Positions 13,754-22,444 of a stretch of 32,099 nt of DNA are shown piece by piece. The notes below the pieces were generated by a model that saw only the letters and a program-made list of their open reading frames with translations, made no database searches and was not told the DNA's origin. Position numbers and translations under genes: made by a program. Source of the stretch: JASFBA01 sp034433695 (GTDB lineage: Bacteria > Chloroflexota > Chloroflexia > DTKN01). The DNA lies in NCBI GenBank assembly GCA_034433695.1, contig DAOUAK010000163.1, positions 1-32,099 on the forward strand, given 5' to 3'. The stretch's first letter is position 1; each line of letters begins with the position of its first letter.

Positions 13754-14677
13754 ATGGACCGAACCGGCACCTGGCTGGAACTGAGCGTGGAGGTCGACCC
13801 GGAGGCGGTGGAAGCCGTCTGCGAGGTCCTGTCCCGCTACGGCTACCAGGGCGGCGTCGTAATCGAGGAGGCGCGCCGGCCGGCCGACGACGGCCTCTCC
13901 CTGGCCCCGGACCCGGACCGCCCGGCTACGCTCCATACCTACATCCCCCACGATACCCACGCGGCCCAGACGGTTCGCCGGATTGAAATGGCCCTGAACC
14001 TCCTGGGCCACCTGCGTCCCATTGGGCCGCTGCGGGTGCGCGCCCTGACCGAAGAGGACTGGGGCCAGGCCTGGAAAGCCTATTACCCCATCCTCCATGT
14101 CGGTCGGCGCCTGGTGGTGGTGCCGGCCTGGAAGCGTTTCCGCCCCTCTCGGGAACAGATCGCCCTCCGCCTGGACCCCGGCTCGGCCTTTGGCACCGGA
14201 CTGCACCCGACGACGCAACTCTGCCTGCGCGCCCTGGAACGTTTCCTGCAACCCGGGATGCGGGTCCTGGACCTGGGCACCGGCTCGGGCATCCTGGCCA
14301 TTGCCGCGGCGCGGCTGGGGAGCGGCCCCGTCCTGGCGCTGGATAGCGATCCGGTGGCCACCCAGGCGGCCCGGAAGAATGTACACCGCAACCGGCTGAA
14401 CGGCCGGGTGCAGGTGCAGGAGGGGACACTGGAAGGCGACCTGGGGCCCTTTGGCCTGATTTTAGCCAACCTTCTGGCCCGGACGATTCGGGAACTGGCC
14501 GGCCGGCTGGCCGCAGCCCTGGTTGCCGGAGGCCTTTTGATTTCCTCCGGCATCCTGGTGGAGCAGGCCGACGAGGTCGAGGCGGCGCTTCGAGAGGCCA
14601 GCCTGACTACCCTCGAGCAACTCCAGGAGGGCGACTGGGTGGCCCTGGTGAGCCTCCGTCCGGGAGGAGGCGGATGA
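13754..14677 (+). CDS. prmA: ribosomal protein L11 methyltransferase
   Basis: 307 aa. S-adenosylmethionine (SAM)-dependent methyltransferase that methylates lysines and the N-terminus of ribosomal protein L11. An N-terminal substrate-recognition domain (about 1-95, beginning WLELSVEVDPEAVEAV) is followed by EEDWGQAWKAYYPILHVG, the family signature DPGSAFGTGLHPTT (141-154), the SAM-binding LDLGTGSGILAIAA (172-185) and ILANLLA. The ATG at 13754 has GCGGAG six bases before it. Its last four bases (ATGA) overlap the start of rsmE. Confidence 0.96.
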   Translation: MDRTGTWLELSVEVDPEAVEAVCEVLSRYGYQGGVVIEEARRPADDGLSLAPDPDRPATLHTYIPHDTHAAQTVRRIEMALNLLGHLRPIGPLRVRALTEEDWGQAWKAYYPILHVGRRLVVVPAWKRFRPSREQIALRLDPGSAFGTGLHPTTQLCLRALERFLQPGMRVLDLGTGSGILAIAAARLGSGPVLALDSDPVATQAARKNVHRNRLNGRVQVQEGTLEGDLGPFGLILANLLARTIRELAGRLAAALVAGGLLISSGILVEQADEVEAALREASLTTLEQLQEGDWVALVSLRPGGGG

Positions 14678-15459
14678 ACCGCTTCTTTATCCCGCCCGAA
14701 TGGGCAGGGCATACCTCACCTATCCCCGACCGGCTGGAACTTACGGAACCCGCCCTGATTCACCGCCTGCGCGACGTCTTGCGCCTGAAGCCGGGCGATG
14801 CGGTGATCGTCTTCGATAACTCCGGCTGGGAGTACGAGGTGCTCCTGGAACAGGTCGAATCCGAGCGTATCGGCGGCCGGATTCAGAAGAGGCGGCTCTG
14901 CCAGAACGAGCCGCGCACCAAGGTAACCCTCTACCAGGCCGTGCTCAAAGGGGAACGCTTCGAATGGGCCCTCCAGAAGGGCACCGAAGTCGGGGTCAGC
15001 GTCTTTGTTCCGCTCCTCAGCGAACGTTGCATCGTCCGGGACGCCCACCAACTTTCCCGGCGCAAGTTGCAGCGCTGGGAAAAGATCCTCCAGGCGGCGG
15101 CGGAGCAGTCGCAACGCGGTCGTGTGCCCACCCTCCAGCCGCTCATGCTCTTTGCGGCCGCCTGCGAGCAGGTACGCCGTAGCGGGGGGCTGGCCCTGAT
15201 TCCCTGGGAAAGGGCGTCCACCCCGTTGCGGGCAGTGCTTGAGGAAATGGGGACGGAGGGGACAGCATCGGATCGTGCCCCTAGCCCCTTCAATGTGGCC
15301 GTCTTTATCGGCCCCGAGGGAGGATTTTCGGAGGCGGAGGTGCAACTGGCCCGCAACTACGGCCTCCGTCCCGTCCGTCTGGGGCCGCGCATCCTGAGGG
15401 CGGAGACGGCCGGCGTCGTGGCCACGGCGCTGGTCCTGTACCATTACGGTGACCTGTAG
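14674..15459 (+). CDS. rsmE: 16S rRNA (uracil1498-N3)-methyltransferase
   Basis: 261 aa. SPOUT-class enzyme that methylates N3 of U1498 in 16S rRNA. It has the PUA-like N-terminus (MNRFFIPPEW, HRLRDVLRLKPGDAV) and the knotted C-terminus with VFIGPEGGFSEAEV and LGPRILRAETAGVVATALVLY, both family hallmarks. It starts within an ATGA overlap with prmA, so the two are translationally coupled, as is common for this pair. Confidence 0.97.
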   Translation: MNRFFIPPEWAGHTSPIPDRLELTEPALIHRLRDVLRLKPGDAVIVFDNSGWEYEVLLEQVESERIGGRIQKRRLCQNEPRTKVTLYQAVLKGERFEWALQKGTEVGVSVFVPLLSERCIVRDAHQLSRRKLQRWEKILQAAAEQSQRGRVPTLQPLMLFAAACEQVRRSGGLALIPWERASTPLRAVLEEMGTEGTASDRAPSPFNVAVFIGPEGGFSEAEVQLARNYGLRPVRLGPRILRAETAGVVATALVLYHYGDL

Positions 15460-15471
15460 GGGCGAGAGCGG

Positions 15472-16146
15472 ATGTCGGGACGTTTCGATCTCCATCTACA
15501 TACCCAGGCCTCGCCGGACAGCCTGCTCGCTCCGGTCGAACTTCTGGAGGCCTGCCGCCGGCTGGGGCTGGCCGGCGTGGCCGTGACCGACCACGACACG
15601 GTGAAAGGGGCGCTGGAGGTGCTTCGCCTGGCCCCGGACGGGCTCCAGGTCATCGTGGGTGAGGAGGTGGATACGCTCCAGGGAGAGATGCTGGGACTGT
15701 TTCTCCGGGAAGAGGTCCCGCCGGGGATGGATGCCCGGGAGACGGCCCGGGCCATCCGGGCCCAGGGCGGCCTGGTGGGCGTGCCCCATCCCTGCGACCT
15801 CTGGCGGCATGTCCTGCCGCTTGAGGTGGTGGAGGAACTTGCAAGGTGCGGCCTGCTCGACTTTATCGAGGGGCGCAACGGCCGCGTCCTGAGCCAGGAG
15901 AACAACCGCCGGGCGGAAGTGCTGGGACAGAGGCTGGCCCTGCCCCTGACGGCCGGCTCGGATGCCCACAGCGCCTGGGAGGTTGGAGCCTGTACGGTGC
16001 TTCTGCCGGCCTTTTCCGGACCCCAGGAATTCCTGGCCGCCCTCTTCCGGGGTCGCTTGCTCGGCCGGCCCAGCCCGCCCTGGAGCAAGGTGGGAAGTGT
16101 GGTGGCCCGCCTTCGCAACCTCTGGGCGGCCGGCCCATCCCGCTGA
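15472..16146 (+). CDS. PHP-domain metal-dependent phosphoesterase
   Basis: 224 aa. Contains the four PHP motifs in order: DLHLHT (His8, His10), VTDHDT (Asp40-Asp42), VGEEV with the conserved Glu, VGVPHP, and the C-terminal GSDAHSAWEVG. Members hydrolyse phosphoesters such as 3',5'-bisphosphonucleotides or histidinol phosphate using two or three divalent metals; the substrate cannot be read from sequence. It starts 12 bases after rsmE and is probably the last gene of the dnaX operon. No terminator was seen in the 51 bases before the convergent plsY end; an 8-bp inverted repeat (16148-16155 / 16191-16198) has a 35-base loop and is weak. Confidence 0.93.
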   Translation: MSGRFDLHLHTQASPDSLLAPVELLEACRRLGLAGVAVTDHDTVKGALEVLRLAPDGLQVIVGEEVDTLQGEMLGLFLREEVPPGMDARETARAIRAQGGLVGVPHPCDLWRHVLPLEVVEELARCGLLDFIEGRNGRVLSQENNRRAEVLGQRLALPLTAGSDAHSAWEVGACTVLLPAFSGPQEFLAALFRGRLLGRPSPPWSKVGSVVARLRNLWAAGPSR

Positions 16147-16197
16147 CACCGGGAAACCGCGTGCCGCAAGGAGGTGCTTCCGAGGCCCGATTCCCGG

Positions 16198-16890
16198 TCA
16201 GGCCGGGGGTTCGGACGGCCGGCCCAACTTCCGCTCCGTCCCCGCAAGGAGGCGGGCGATGTTGTCGCGGTGCTGGAAGATGACCAGCCCCGAAACCAAA
16301 AGGCCGTAGAGGAAAAGGGGCAGGGAAAAGGGCAGGAAAAGGGACTGCAGGAGAAGGCCGGCCGGGACGAAGGCGGCCCCGGTGATCGAACCCAGCGAGA
16401 CGTAGCGGCTCACGGCCACGACAACGAGGCCCAGAAGGAAGGCCGCCCCGGCCACGGCCGGAGCCAGAGGAAAGAGGGTGCCCAGCGTTGTGGCCACCCC
16501 CCGGCCGCCCTGGAAGCGGATGTAGACCGGCCAGTTATGGCCGGCGATGGCGGCCAGGCCGCAGAGCAGACTGGCATAGAGCGGGGAAAGGGCCTCGGCC
16601 GGCAGAGGCCAGGCGGCCGGCCGTGAAAGCACCGCCTGCCAGCGCTCCTGCACCCAGGCCGAACCAGCCAGCCATTTCCCTACCCAGACCGCCGCCGTCC
16701 CCTTCAGCACGTCCAGGAGAAAGGTAACGAGTGCCGGAAGCACCCCGGCCGCCCGGAGCACGTTGGTCGCCCCGCTCCGCCGGCTGCCGATCTTCCGCAC
16801 GTCCATCCTCCGGACGAGGCGCACGACGACGACGCCGCTGGGGAAGGAACCCAGAAGGTAACCCAAAACGATGGCCGGCAGGTACAGCAT
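16198..16890 (-). CDS. plsY: glycerol-3-phosphate acyltransferase PlsY
   Basis: 230 aa integral membrane enzyme that moves the acyl group from acyl-phosphate (made by PlsX or FakAB) to glycerol-3-phosphate. It has about six hydrophobic helices. Three family motifs are present: GSRRSGATNVLR (35-46), HNWPVYIRFQGGRGVATT, and HRDNIARLLAGTERKL near the C-terminus. Motif 1 usually reads GSGNxGATN, so the Arg at its third position is unusual. The segment around residues 80-105 is longer than in many homologues. ATG 16890 has GGAGG six bases before it. It follows radA by 24 bases and is probably co-transcribed. Confidence 0.96.
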   Translation of the reverse strand: MLYLPAIVLGYLLGSFPSGVVVVRLVRRMDVRKIGSRRSGATNVLRAAGVLPALVTFLLDVLKGTAAVWVGKWLAGSAWVQERWQAVLSRPAAWPLPAEALSPLYASLLCGLAAIAGHNWPVYIRFQGGRGVATTLGTLFPLAPAVAGAAFLLGLVVVAVSRYVSLGSITGAAFVPAGLLLQSLFLPFSLPLFLYGLLVSGLVIFQHRDNIARLLAGTERKLGRPSEPPA

Positions 16891-16914
16891 CCGTTACCTC
16901 CGGTGGTATCACCC

Positions 16915-18282
16915 CTACCGCTGCAGGGCCACGTCCAGCGCCTCGGCCACCGAACGCACTCCGATCAGTTCAAAGCCCTCCGGCGCCTTTGGCTTGCGCG
17001 AGACCCGGGGATAGAGCGAACGTTTGAAGCCGAGTTTGGCCGCCTCCGCCAGCCGGTGTTCCAGTTGGCCGACGCTGCGCAGTTCTCCGGAGAGGCCGAT
17101 CTCCCCGATCAGCACCATCTCCGGGTCCACCGGGGCGTTGCGGAAGACGGAGGCGATGGCCGTGGCCACGGCGAGGTCCGCGGCCGGCTCATGGATGCGC
17201 ATCCCCCCGACCACATTGACGTAGATGTCCTGGTTGCCCAGCGTCAGGCCGACGCGCTTGGAGAGCACCGCCACCAGCAGGAGCAGCCGGCCCATCTCGA
17301 TGCCGTTGGCCGTGCGGCGGGGGAGGGCCAGGGAAGAAGTGGCGGTGAGGGCCTGCACCTCCACCAGGATAGGACGGGTGCCCTCCATCGTCACCACGAC
17401 GGTAGAGCCAGGGGTGGAGGGCGAACGTTCGGCCAGGAAGGCCTGGGAGGGGTTTTCCACCTCGCGCAGGCCCTCGGGCCCCATCTCAAAGACGCCGACC
17501 TCGAAGGTGGAACCGAAGCGGTTCTTTACGCTGCGCAACAGGCGGTACTGGTGGAAGCGGTCGCCTTCCAGGTAGAGCACCGTATCCACAATATGCTCCA
17601 GAACGCGAGGTCCGGCGATGGCCCCGCTTTTGGTTACATGCCCCACCAGAAAGATGGGGATGTTGCGCTCCTTGGCCAGGCGCATCAGGATGGCCGCCCC
17701 TTCGCGCACCTGGCTGACGCTGCCTGCAGCCGACTCCAGCGCCTCCAGGTAGACCGACTGAATCGAATCCACCACGACCAGGGCCGGGTTCATCCGCTCG
17801 ATGTGATGGAGGATACGGTCCAGGTTGGTCTCGGAGAGGACGTAGAGGGTGGGAGGCATCTTCCCCAGCCGGCGGGCGCGCAGTTTGACCTGCTGGGCCG
17901 ACTCCTCGGCCGAGACGTAGAGGACGGTATCGCCCTGTTCGGCCACCATAGCCGCCACCTGGCTCAGCATGGTGCTCTTGCCGATACCGGGGTCGCCGCT
18001 CATCAGGACAAGCGACCCCGGGACGATGCCGCCGCCCAGCACACGGCTGAACTCGCCCAGGGGGATGGAGATGCGTTCATAGCCATCGGTGGAAATTTCG
18101 GTAATCGGCTGAGGCTGGGGAGCGCCGGCCAGGGAAACTGGACGGGTCCCCCGCCGTTCTCCTTCCTCCGGCGGTGTTTCCACCAGGGAATCCCAGGCCT
18201 GGCACTCCGGGCAACGGCCCATCCAGCGGGAAGACCGGTAGCCGCACTGCTGGCAGACATAGACGGTATGTGCTCTGGGCAT
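16915..18282 (-). CDS. radA: DNA repair protein RadA (Sms)
   Basis: 455 aa. RecA-like DNA-dependent ATPase that drives branch migration in recombination. It has an N-terminal C4 zinc finger (Cys10, Cys13, Cys24, Cys27; CQQCGY...CPEC), Walker A GDPGIGKS (96-103), LVVVDSIQSVY as Walker B, the RadA-specific KNRFG (253-257) and a C-terminal Lon-protease-like domain lacking proteolytic function. ATG 18282 follows GAGG with seven bases between. First gene of a radA-plsY pair. Confidence 0.97.
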   Translation of the reverse strand: MPRAHTVYVCQQCGYRSSRWMGRCPECQAWDSLVETPPEEGERRGTRPVSLAGAPQPQPITEISTDGYERISIPLGEFSRVLGGGIVPGSLVLMSGDPGIGKSTMLSQVAAMVAEQGDTVLYVSAEESAQQVKLRARRLGKMPPTLYVLSETNLDRILHHIERMNPALVVVDSIQSVYLEALESAAGSVSQVREGAAILMRLAKERNIPIFLVGHVTKSGAIAGPRVLEHIVDTVLYLEGDRFHQYRLLRSVKNRFGSTFEVGVFEMGPEGLREVENPSQAFLAERSPSTPGSTVVVTMEGTRPILVEVQALTATSSLALPRRTANGIEMGRLLLLVAVLSKRVGLTLGNQDIYVNVVGGMRIHEPAADLAVATAIASVFRNAPVDPEMVLIGEIGLSGELRSVGQLEHRLAEAAKLGFKRSLYPRVSRKPKAPEGFELIGVRSVAEALDVALQR

Positions 18283-18365
18283 ATCTCCACCTCAAAGCGC
18301 CGGCCCATACGGCGATAGAACGTCTCCCGGAGAAAAGCCAGGTCGGGACTTGCCGGCGCGCCCTT

Positions 18366-18394
18366 ATTCTACACCGTCCCGGCCGGCCGTGCAA
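18366..18394 (-). promoter_or_regulatory. promoter of radA-plsY
   Basis: Minus strand: TTGCAC (18394-18389), a 17-base spacer containing GGCCGGCC, and TAGAAT (18371-18366). Leader about 75 bases to ATG 18282. Confidence 0.75.
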
Positions 18395-18544
18395 CTTGCT
18401 CCGGCCGGGGAATTTCCAGAGCACGGGGAATCCCGGCGTCTCCCCGAGCGGTCCGTCCGGGGCCTGTCCCGATTCCCAGGAAGGGACGGGGTCGGGAAAC
18501 GCTTGCCCCCGCATCCGGAGTTTTCCGAATTCCCCGTGTTGGGT

Positions 18545-18550
18545 TATAAT
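18545..18550 (+). promoter_or_regulatory. -10 box likely serving the SLT gene
   Basis: Perfect TATAAT in a GC-rich setting, but the best -35 at the right distance (around 18521-18527, TTTTCCG) is poor. An activator or alternative sigma factor could be involved. Confidence 0.45.
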
Positions 18551-18666
18551 AGGGTCGAATGGAACGGCGCTTTCCCGGCTACGCAACCCGGCCGGGGACT
18601 TGCTACCGGAGAAAAGTTTGGGAACCCCGATACCCGGCACCCCCCGGGATAGAATGAGAGGCGGGT

Positions 18667-21051
18667 ATGCGTTGGTGTGGGGTATGGACGGTGGCCTTTT
18701 CAAAAGCGATTCTCTTTCTCCTCGCCGGCCTGGTCTTCCTGACTTTGGGAGTCTGCGGGCCGGCCCTTTCCTCGGCCCGGCAGCCGGCCACTCTCTCTCC
18801 CTCCCCACTTCCCGACCGGCCGGCTCCGGTCTCCGACCTCCTCCTCCACGCCGATGCCCTCTCCGCCGACGGCGATTATGAAGGGGCGGCACTCCTCTAC
18901 CGGCAGGTCCTGGCCGCCGCCCCCGATGCCCCGGAAGCGGAGGCAGCCCTCCTCGGTCTGGCCCGCTCTTACCTGGATATGGGCCGGCCCCTTTCGGCCA
19001 CGGCCGTGCTCTCTCCCACGCTGGAGGCGCTCTCGCCGGAAGTTCGCCACCGCGCCTGCTTCCTGCTGGGCGAAGGCTTCCGGGAGGCCGGCGATATCCC
19101 GCGAGCCGTCTACTTCTACGGCCTCTACCGGGAAGGAGGGACGGCCCTCGGCGACCTCCTGGCCGAGCGCATGGCCTACGGCTACCGCGCTCTGGGAAAG
19201 CGCGAACAAGCCGCCCGGGAGTTCCTCCGGGCCGCCGATCCCATCCGCTACCTTTCCGACCAGGTCTGGATGCTGGAGGAAGCCGCTCGGGAGTATCGGG
19301 CGCTCTCGGCCTATGACCTGGCCCTCTCCTGCTACATACGCATCCTGGTGCGGGCACGCAAGCCCTGGTATCGGGCTTCCATCCTCTACCAGATGGGGGA
19401 AACGCTTCAGGAAGCCGGCCGGACGGATGAAGCCCGGGCCCGCTGGCAAGAGGTCCTCTCCACGTATCCCACGACCGAGGCGGCAGCCCGCGCTGCCGAC
19501 GCCCTCCTGGCCGCCGGGATCGAGGTAGACCCCTACGATGTGGCCCGGGCCTACCGGGTCGCCGGCCGGCCCCGAGAAGCCCTGCCCTACTTTGCAGAGG
19601 CGCTGCGCCGGGGGAAGGAGGCCCCGGACCTCCCCTACGAGATGGCCCAGGCCCGCGCCGATTCGGGCGATCTATCCGGAGCACTGGCAGACCTGGAGGC
19701 CCTGGCCCGCTCCCACCCGAACGACCCCCGCCCCCTGGAAGAACAGGCCCGCTTGCTCCTGGAGGCCTACCTCCTGGACGAGGCGGTGGAAATGTACCGC
19801 CGGGTGCAGGAAACCTTCCCCCGCACCGAGGCTGCCCGGAAAGCCCTCTGGCAGGCCGCGCAACTTCTGGAGAAAGAAGGCCGCCTGGACGAGGCCGTGG
19901 CCGAATATACGGCCCTGATGGAACAGTTCCCCGACCACCCCGAGGCCTCCGAGGCCCGTTTCCGGGCCGGCCTGCTGCGCTACCGGCAAGGGCGTTACCT
20001 GGAGGCCGCCGCGCTGTGGGGCGGGGAAGCGGAAAAGAGGTGTAGCGCGGATTCGGACCTGTGTCCCACCGGCCGGGCCGCCCTCTGGAGGGGGCTGGCC
20101 CTGGAACGGGCCGGCCGGAGCGAGGAAGCCCGCCGGGCTTGGGAAACGGCCTCTTCCGGCACAGGGTACTATGCGGCCCGAGCCCGAGAACTCTTTTCCG
20201 GAACGGCAGGCTTCGGGGCCTACAGGGGGGAACCGGTGCTTCAGGCGGCACCGGAGGAGAAGGGGGCGGCCGAGGTGTGGCTCTCCCGGCGCCTCGGCCG
20301 GCCGATCTCCGCCGAACTGCCGGCCGTCGTCCGAAGCGACCCCCTTTTCCGTCGAGGGGAAGAATTCCTGGAGTTGGGCCGGACGGAGGAGGCCCGCGAG
20401 CCTTTTGCCATGCTCGCTCAGCGCTTTCGTTTCCACGGGCCGGCCCTCTATGCCCTGGCCCTCTACTTTCGCCAGCATGACCTCCACGCCCTTTCCATCT
20501 CCTGTGCCGAACGGCTGCTCGAACTGACAGGCAGCCGGGAAGAAGATGCCCCGATCTTCCTCCTTCGCCTCCTCTACCCCGTCCCCTATGCCCATCTGAT
20601 CGTCCCCGAGGCCCAGGCCAACGGCCTCGATCCCCTTCTCTTCTTTGCCCTGGTGCGTCAGGAGAGCCGCTTCGACCGCTACGCCACCTCCTGGGCAGAG
20701 GCCCGGGGATTGACCCAGGTCATCCCTTCCACCGGGCGAGGGATTGCCGAGCAACTGGGCTGGTCGCCGTTCCGCCTGGAGGACCTCTACCGTCCTTTCC
20801 TCAGCATACGCTTTGGAACCTGGTATCTGGGCCGGCAGCAGGAGGCCTTCTCCGGGCAGGCCATTCCGGCGCTGGCCGCCTACAACGGCGGGCCGGGAAA
20901 CGCCCGCCGCTGGGCCGGCTCTGCCATCCCGGTAAGCGACCTGGACCTCTTTATCGAAGCGGTGGACTTTGCCGAAACCCGGGACTATATCGAGCGCATC
21001 TACACCTCGTACTGGACCTACCGGCGGCTCTACACGGCCTCGGGGCATTGA
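18667..21051 (+). CDS. TPR-containing soluble-lytic-type murein transglycosylase
   Basis: 794 aa, exported. An N-terminal hydrophobic segment (about 10-33, AILFLLAGLVFLTLGVCG) serves as signal peptide or anchor. Residues about 55-600 are a series of TPR-like helical repeats (LLHADALSADGDYEGAALLY; YRRVQETFPRTEAARKALWQ and similar), the superhelical arm seen in Slt70. The C-terminal SLT catalytic domain includes FFALVRQESRFD with catalytic Glu666, ARGLTQVIPSTGRGIAEQLG, and LAAYNGGPGNARRW. Such enzymes cleave peptidoglycan glycan strands, forming 1,6-anhydro ends. ATG 18667 follows AGAGG. Followed by a murein endopeptidase gene, giving a wall-remodelling pair. Confidence 0.93.
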   Translation: MRWCGVWTVAFSKAILFLLAGLVFLTLGVCGPALSSARQPATLSPSPLPDRPAPVSDLLLHADALSADGDYEGAALLYRQVLAAAPDAPEAEAALLGLARSYLDMGRPLSATAVLSPTLEALSPEVRHRACFLLGEGFREAGDIPRAVYFYGLYREGGTALGDLLAERMAYGYRALGKREQAAREFLRAADPIRYLSDQVWMLEEAAREYRALSAYDLALSCYIRILVRARKPWYRASILYQMGETLQEAGRTDEARARWQEVLSTYPTTEAAARAADALLAAGIEVDPYDVARAYRVAGRPREALPYFAEALRRGKEAPDLPYEMAQARADSGDLSGALADLEALARSHPNDPRPLEEQARLLLEAYLLDEAVEMYRRVQETFPRTEAARKALWQAAQLLEKEGRLDEAVAEYTALMEQFPDHPEASEARFRAGLLRYRQGRYLEAAALWGGEAEKRCSADSDLCPTGRAALWRGLALERAGRSEEARRAWETASSGTGYYAARARELFSGTAGFGAYRGEPVLQAAPEEKGAAEVWLSRRLGRPISAELPAVVRSDPLFRRGEEFLELGRTEEAREPFAMLAQRFRFHGPALYALALYFRQHDLHALSISCAERLLELTGSREEDAPIFLLRLLYPVPYAHLIVPEAQANGLDPLLFFALVRQESRFDRYATSWAEARGLTQVIPSTGRGIAEQLGWSPFRLEDLYRPFLSIRFGTWYLGRQQEAFSGQAIPALAAYNGGPGNARRWAGSAIPVSDLDLFIEAVDFAETRDYIERIYTSYWTYRRLYTASGH

Positions 21052-21056
21052 ACGAT

Positions 21057-21072
21057 CGGATCCGTGGATCCG
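21057..21072 (+). terminator. short hairpin after the SLT gene
   Basis: CGGATCC (21057-21063) and GGATCCG (21066-21072) form a 7-bp inverted repeat followed by TTT. It is five bases after the SLT stop and nine before the next promoter. It is a weak terminator at best. Confidence 0.35.
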
Positions 21073-21080
21073 TTTGACCA

Positions 21081-21109
21081 TTGACAGTGCCCCAACTTTG
21101 TGATATAGT
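21081..21109 (+). promoter_or_regulatory. consensus promoter of the M23-flavodiiron-prmC unit
   Basis: TTGACA (21081-21086), a 17-base spacer and TATAGT (21104-21109). The -35 is perfect. Its TTG is in frame with the next gene and should not be read as the start codon. Confidence 0.88.
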
Positions 21110-21143
21110 AAAAATAGATCGCAACGATCAAGGAGCCGAGAAG

Positions 21144-22424
21144 ATGCCGTGGTCATACGGCGGGGAGAGGAAACGCTCGGTCGCGTACCTCTCCTCGGTT
21201 CATGAGGCTATTGCGGAAGCCCTATCTTCCCTGGAACAATTCAGCGGCATACATCCTCGGCCTCCCAGGTGGCACCGAATGGCCGTCGCCACACGTCGCC
21301 TGGCCCTGGAGGTCTGGGCACGGCGGCCGGCCGTTGGGGTAGTCCATCTCCTGGCCAGACCCATTTCCCCCCAGTCCATCCGCTCGGGAGTACGGCTGGT
21401 CACCCACCTGGGTTTGCTTCTGCTCCTGTGCCTCTTTCTCTTCGGGGGAATTTTCCGGGGGGCCCTGGCCCAGACGGTGAGCGAGGACAGGAATTCGTTT
21501 TCTCCGGCCTGGGCAGAGGTCCAGGAAAACGGCAGCGTATTCGACTTCTACGACCCTATCCCGGCCATGCCCGTCGTAATTCGCCATCCCCTCCCGAACG
21601 AGGAACCCCCGCTGTATGTGAATGAACCGGCCCGCACCACCACACCACTCCGCACCGAGGTGATTACCTACACGGTGCAAAAGGGCGATACCCTGACCTC
21701 CATTGCCGCCCGGTTCGGCCTGCATATCGAGACCCTCTACTGGTATAACCGCCTGAAAGATGCCGACCGGCTTTCCATCGGGCAACAACTCCAGATTCCT
21801 GAGGTGGACGGCCTTATCCACGAAGTCAAAGAGGGGGAGACGCTGGAAAGCATCGCCGAAACCTACGGGGTGCGCAAGGGCAATATGATCGCCTATGCCG
21901 CCAACCGCTTGCGCGAACCCTATACCCTCCAGGTCGGGCAGAAAATCTTTGTCCCCGGCGCCTCCAAGCCGATCCCCCGGCCGGCCGTCACCCGCGGCAC
22001 CCGGCCCTCTTACGTGCGCCTGAGCGCTCCCTCCTACGCCGCCCTGCCGGGAGGAGAACGCTTCTCCTGGCCTATCATCGGCCGGGTGACCGACCGCTTC
22101 GGCTGGACCGGGAAGCGCTGGCACACCGGGCTGGACATCGCTGCTCCCTGGGGGACGCCGATCTACTCGGCGGCGGCCGGGACGGTGAGTTCGGCCGGCT
22201 GGCACGGCGACCTGGGCTATATGGTGGCCATTGACCACGGCGAGGGCTGGGTCACCCGCTACGGGCATATGGCCGGAGAACCGGTGGTGAGCGTCGGACA
22301 ATGGGTGGAGCGGGGGCAACTCATCGGCTACGTCGGCTGTACCGGCTGGTGTACCGGCCCCCACGTCCACTTCGAGGTCCTCTATAACGGGGCCTATACC
22401 GACCCACTGTCGTACCTCCAGTAG
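21144..22424 (+). CDS. membrane-anchored LysM-LysM-M23 murein endopeptidase
   Basis: 426 aa. A basic cytoplasmic N-terminus (1-87) and one transmembrane helix (about 88-109, LGLLLLLCLFLFGGIFRGALA) are followed by an outer part with two LysM domains (about 174-219, TYTVQKGDTLTSIAARFG; 224-271, HEVKEGETLESIAETYG). The C-terminal M23 (LytM) domain has zinc ligands His327 and Asp331 in HTGLD and His409 in HVH, with catalytic-type His375 (RYGH) and His407. All ligands are present, so it should be an active glycyl or cross-link endopeptidase acting on peptidoglycan. ATG 21144 follows AAGGAG with eight bases between; a longer reading from 21081 would begin inside the promoter. The stop codon lies at the edge of a REP-like hairpin. 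Confidence 0.93.
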   Translation: MPWSYGGERKRSVAYLSSVHEAIAEALSSLEQFSGIHPRPPRWHRMAVATRRLALEVWARRPAVGVVHLLARPISPQSIRSGVRLVTHLGLLLLLCLFLFGGIFRGALAQTVSEDRNSFSPAWAEVQENGSVFDFYDPIPAMPVVIRHPLPNEEPPLYVNEPARTTTPLRTEVITYTVQKGDTLTSIAARFGLHIETLYWYNRLKDADRLSIGQQLQIPEVDGLIHEVKEGETLESIAETYGVRKGNMIAYAANRLREPYTLQVGQKIFVPGASKPIPRPAVTRGTRPSYVRLSAPSYAALPGGERFSWPIIGRVTDRFGWTGKRWHTGLDIAAPWGTPIYSAAAGTVSSAGWHGDLGYMVAIDHGEGWVTRYGHMAGEPVVSVGQWVERGQLIGYVGCTGWCTGPHVHFEVLYNGAYTDPLSYLQ

Positions 22425-22444
22425 GGGCGAAGCGTGCTTCGCCC
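22425..22444. repeat. REP-like palindrome
   Basis: GGGCGAAGC (22425-22433) and GCTTCGCCC (22436-22444), a perfect 9-bp inverted repeat abutting the M23 stop codon. GGGCGAAGC recurs at 22447-22455, where it can form a second, imperfect hairpin with CTTGCCC (22460-22466). No U-run follows. It resembles the dispersed 'TAGGGGCGA...' palindromes of several bacterial genomes. Confidence 0.6.

Larger units (their letters stand above)
18283..18666. other. 384-bp divergent intergenic region between radA and the SLT gene
   Basis: No convincing gene. It holds the radA promoter (minus strand, 18366-18394) and a TATAAT (18545-18550) facing the SLT gene. CACGGGGAAT (18422-18431) recurs inverted as ATTCCCCGTG (18529-18538), 97 bases apart. 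The leader between TATAAT and the SLT start is about 115 bases long, with no recognised riboswitch. Confidence 0.6.

Noticed and set aside
16148..16198. Terminator between PHP gene and plsY
   Set aside because: Only an 8-bp inverted repeat with a 35-base loop and no U-run on either side.
18077..20251. 724-codon minus-strand frame opposite the SLT gene and radA start
   Set aside because: Extremely Pro/Arg/Gly-rich translation typical of a shadow frame; it overlaps the well-supported radA and SLT genes.
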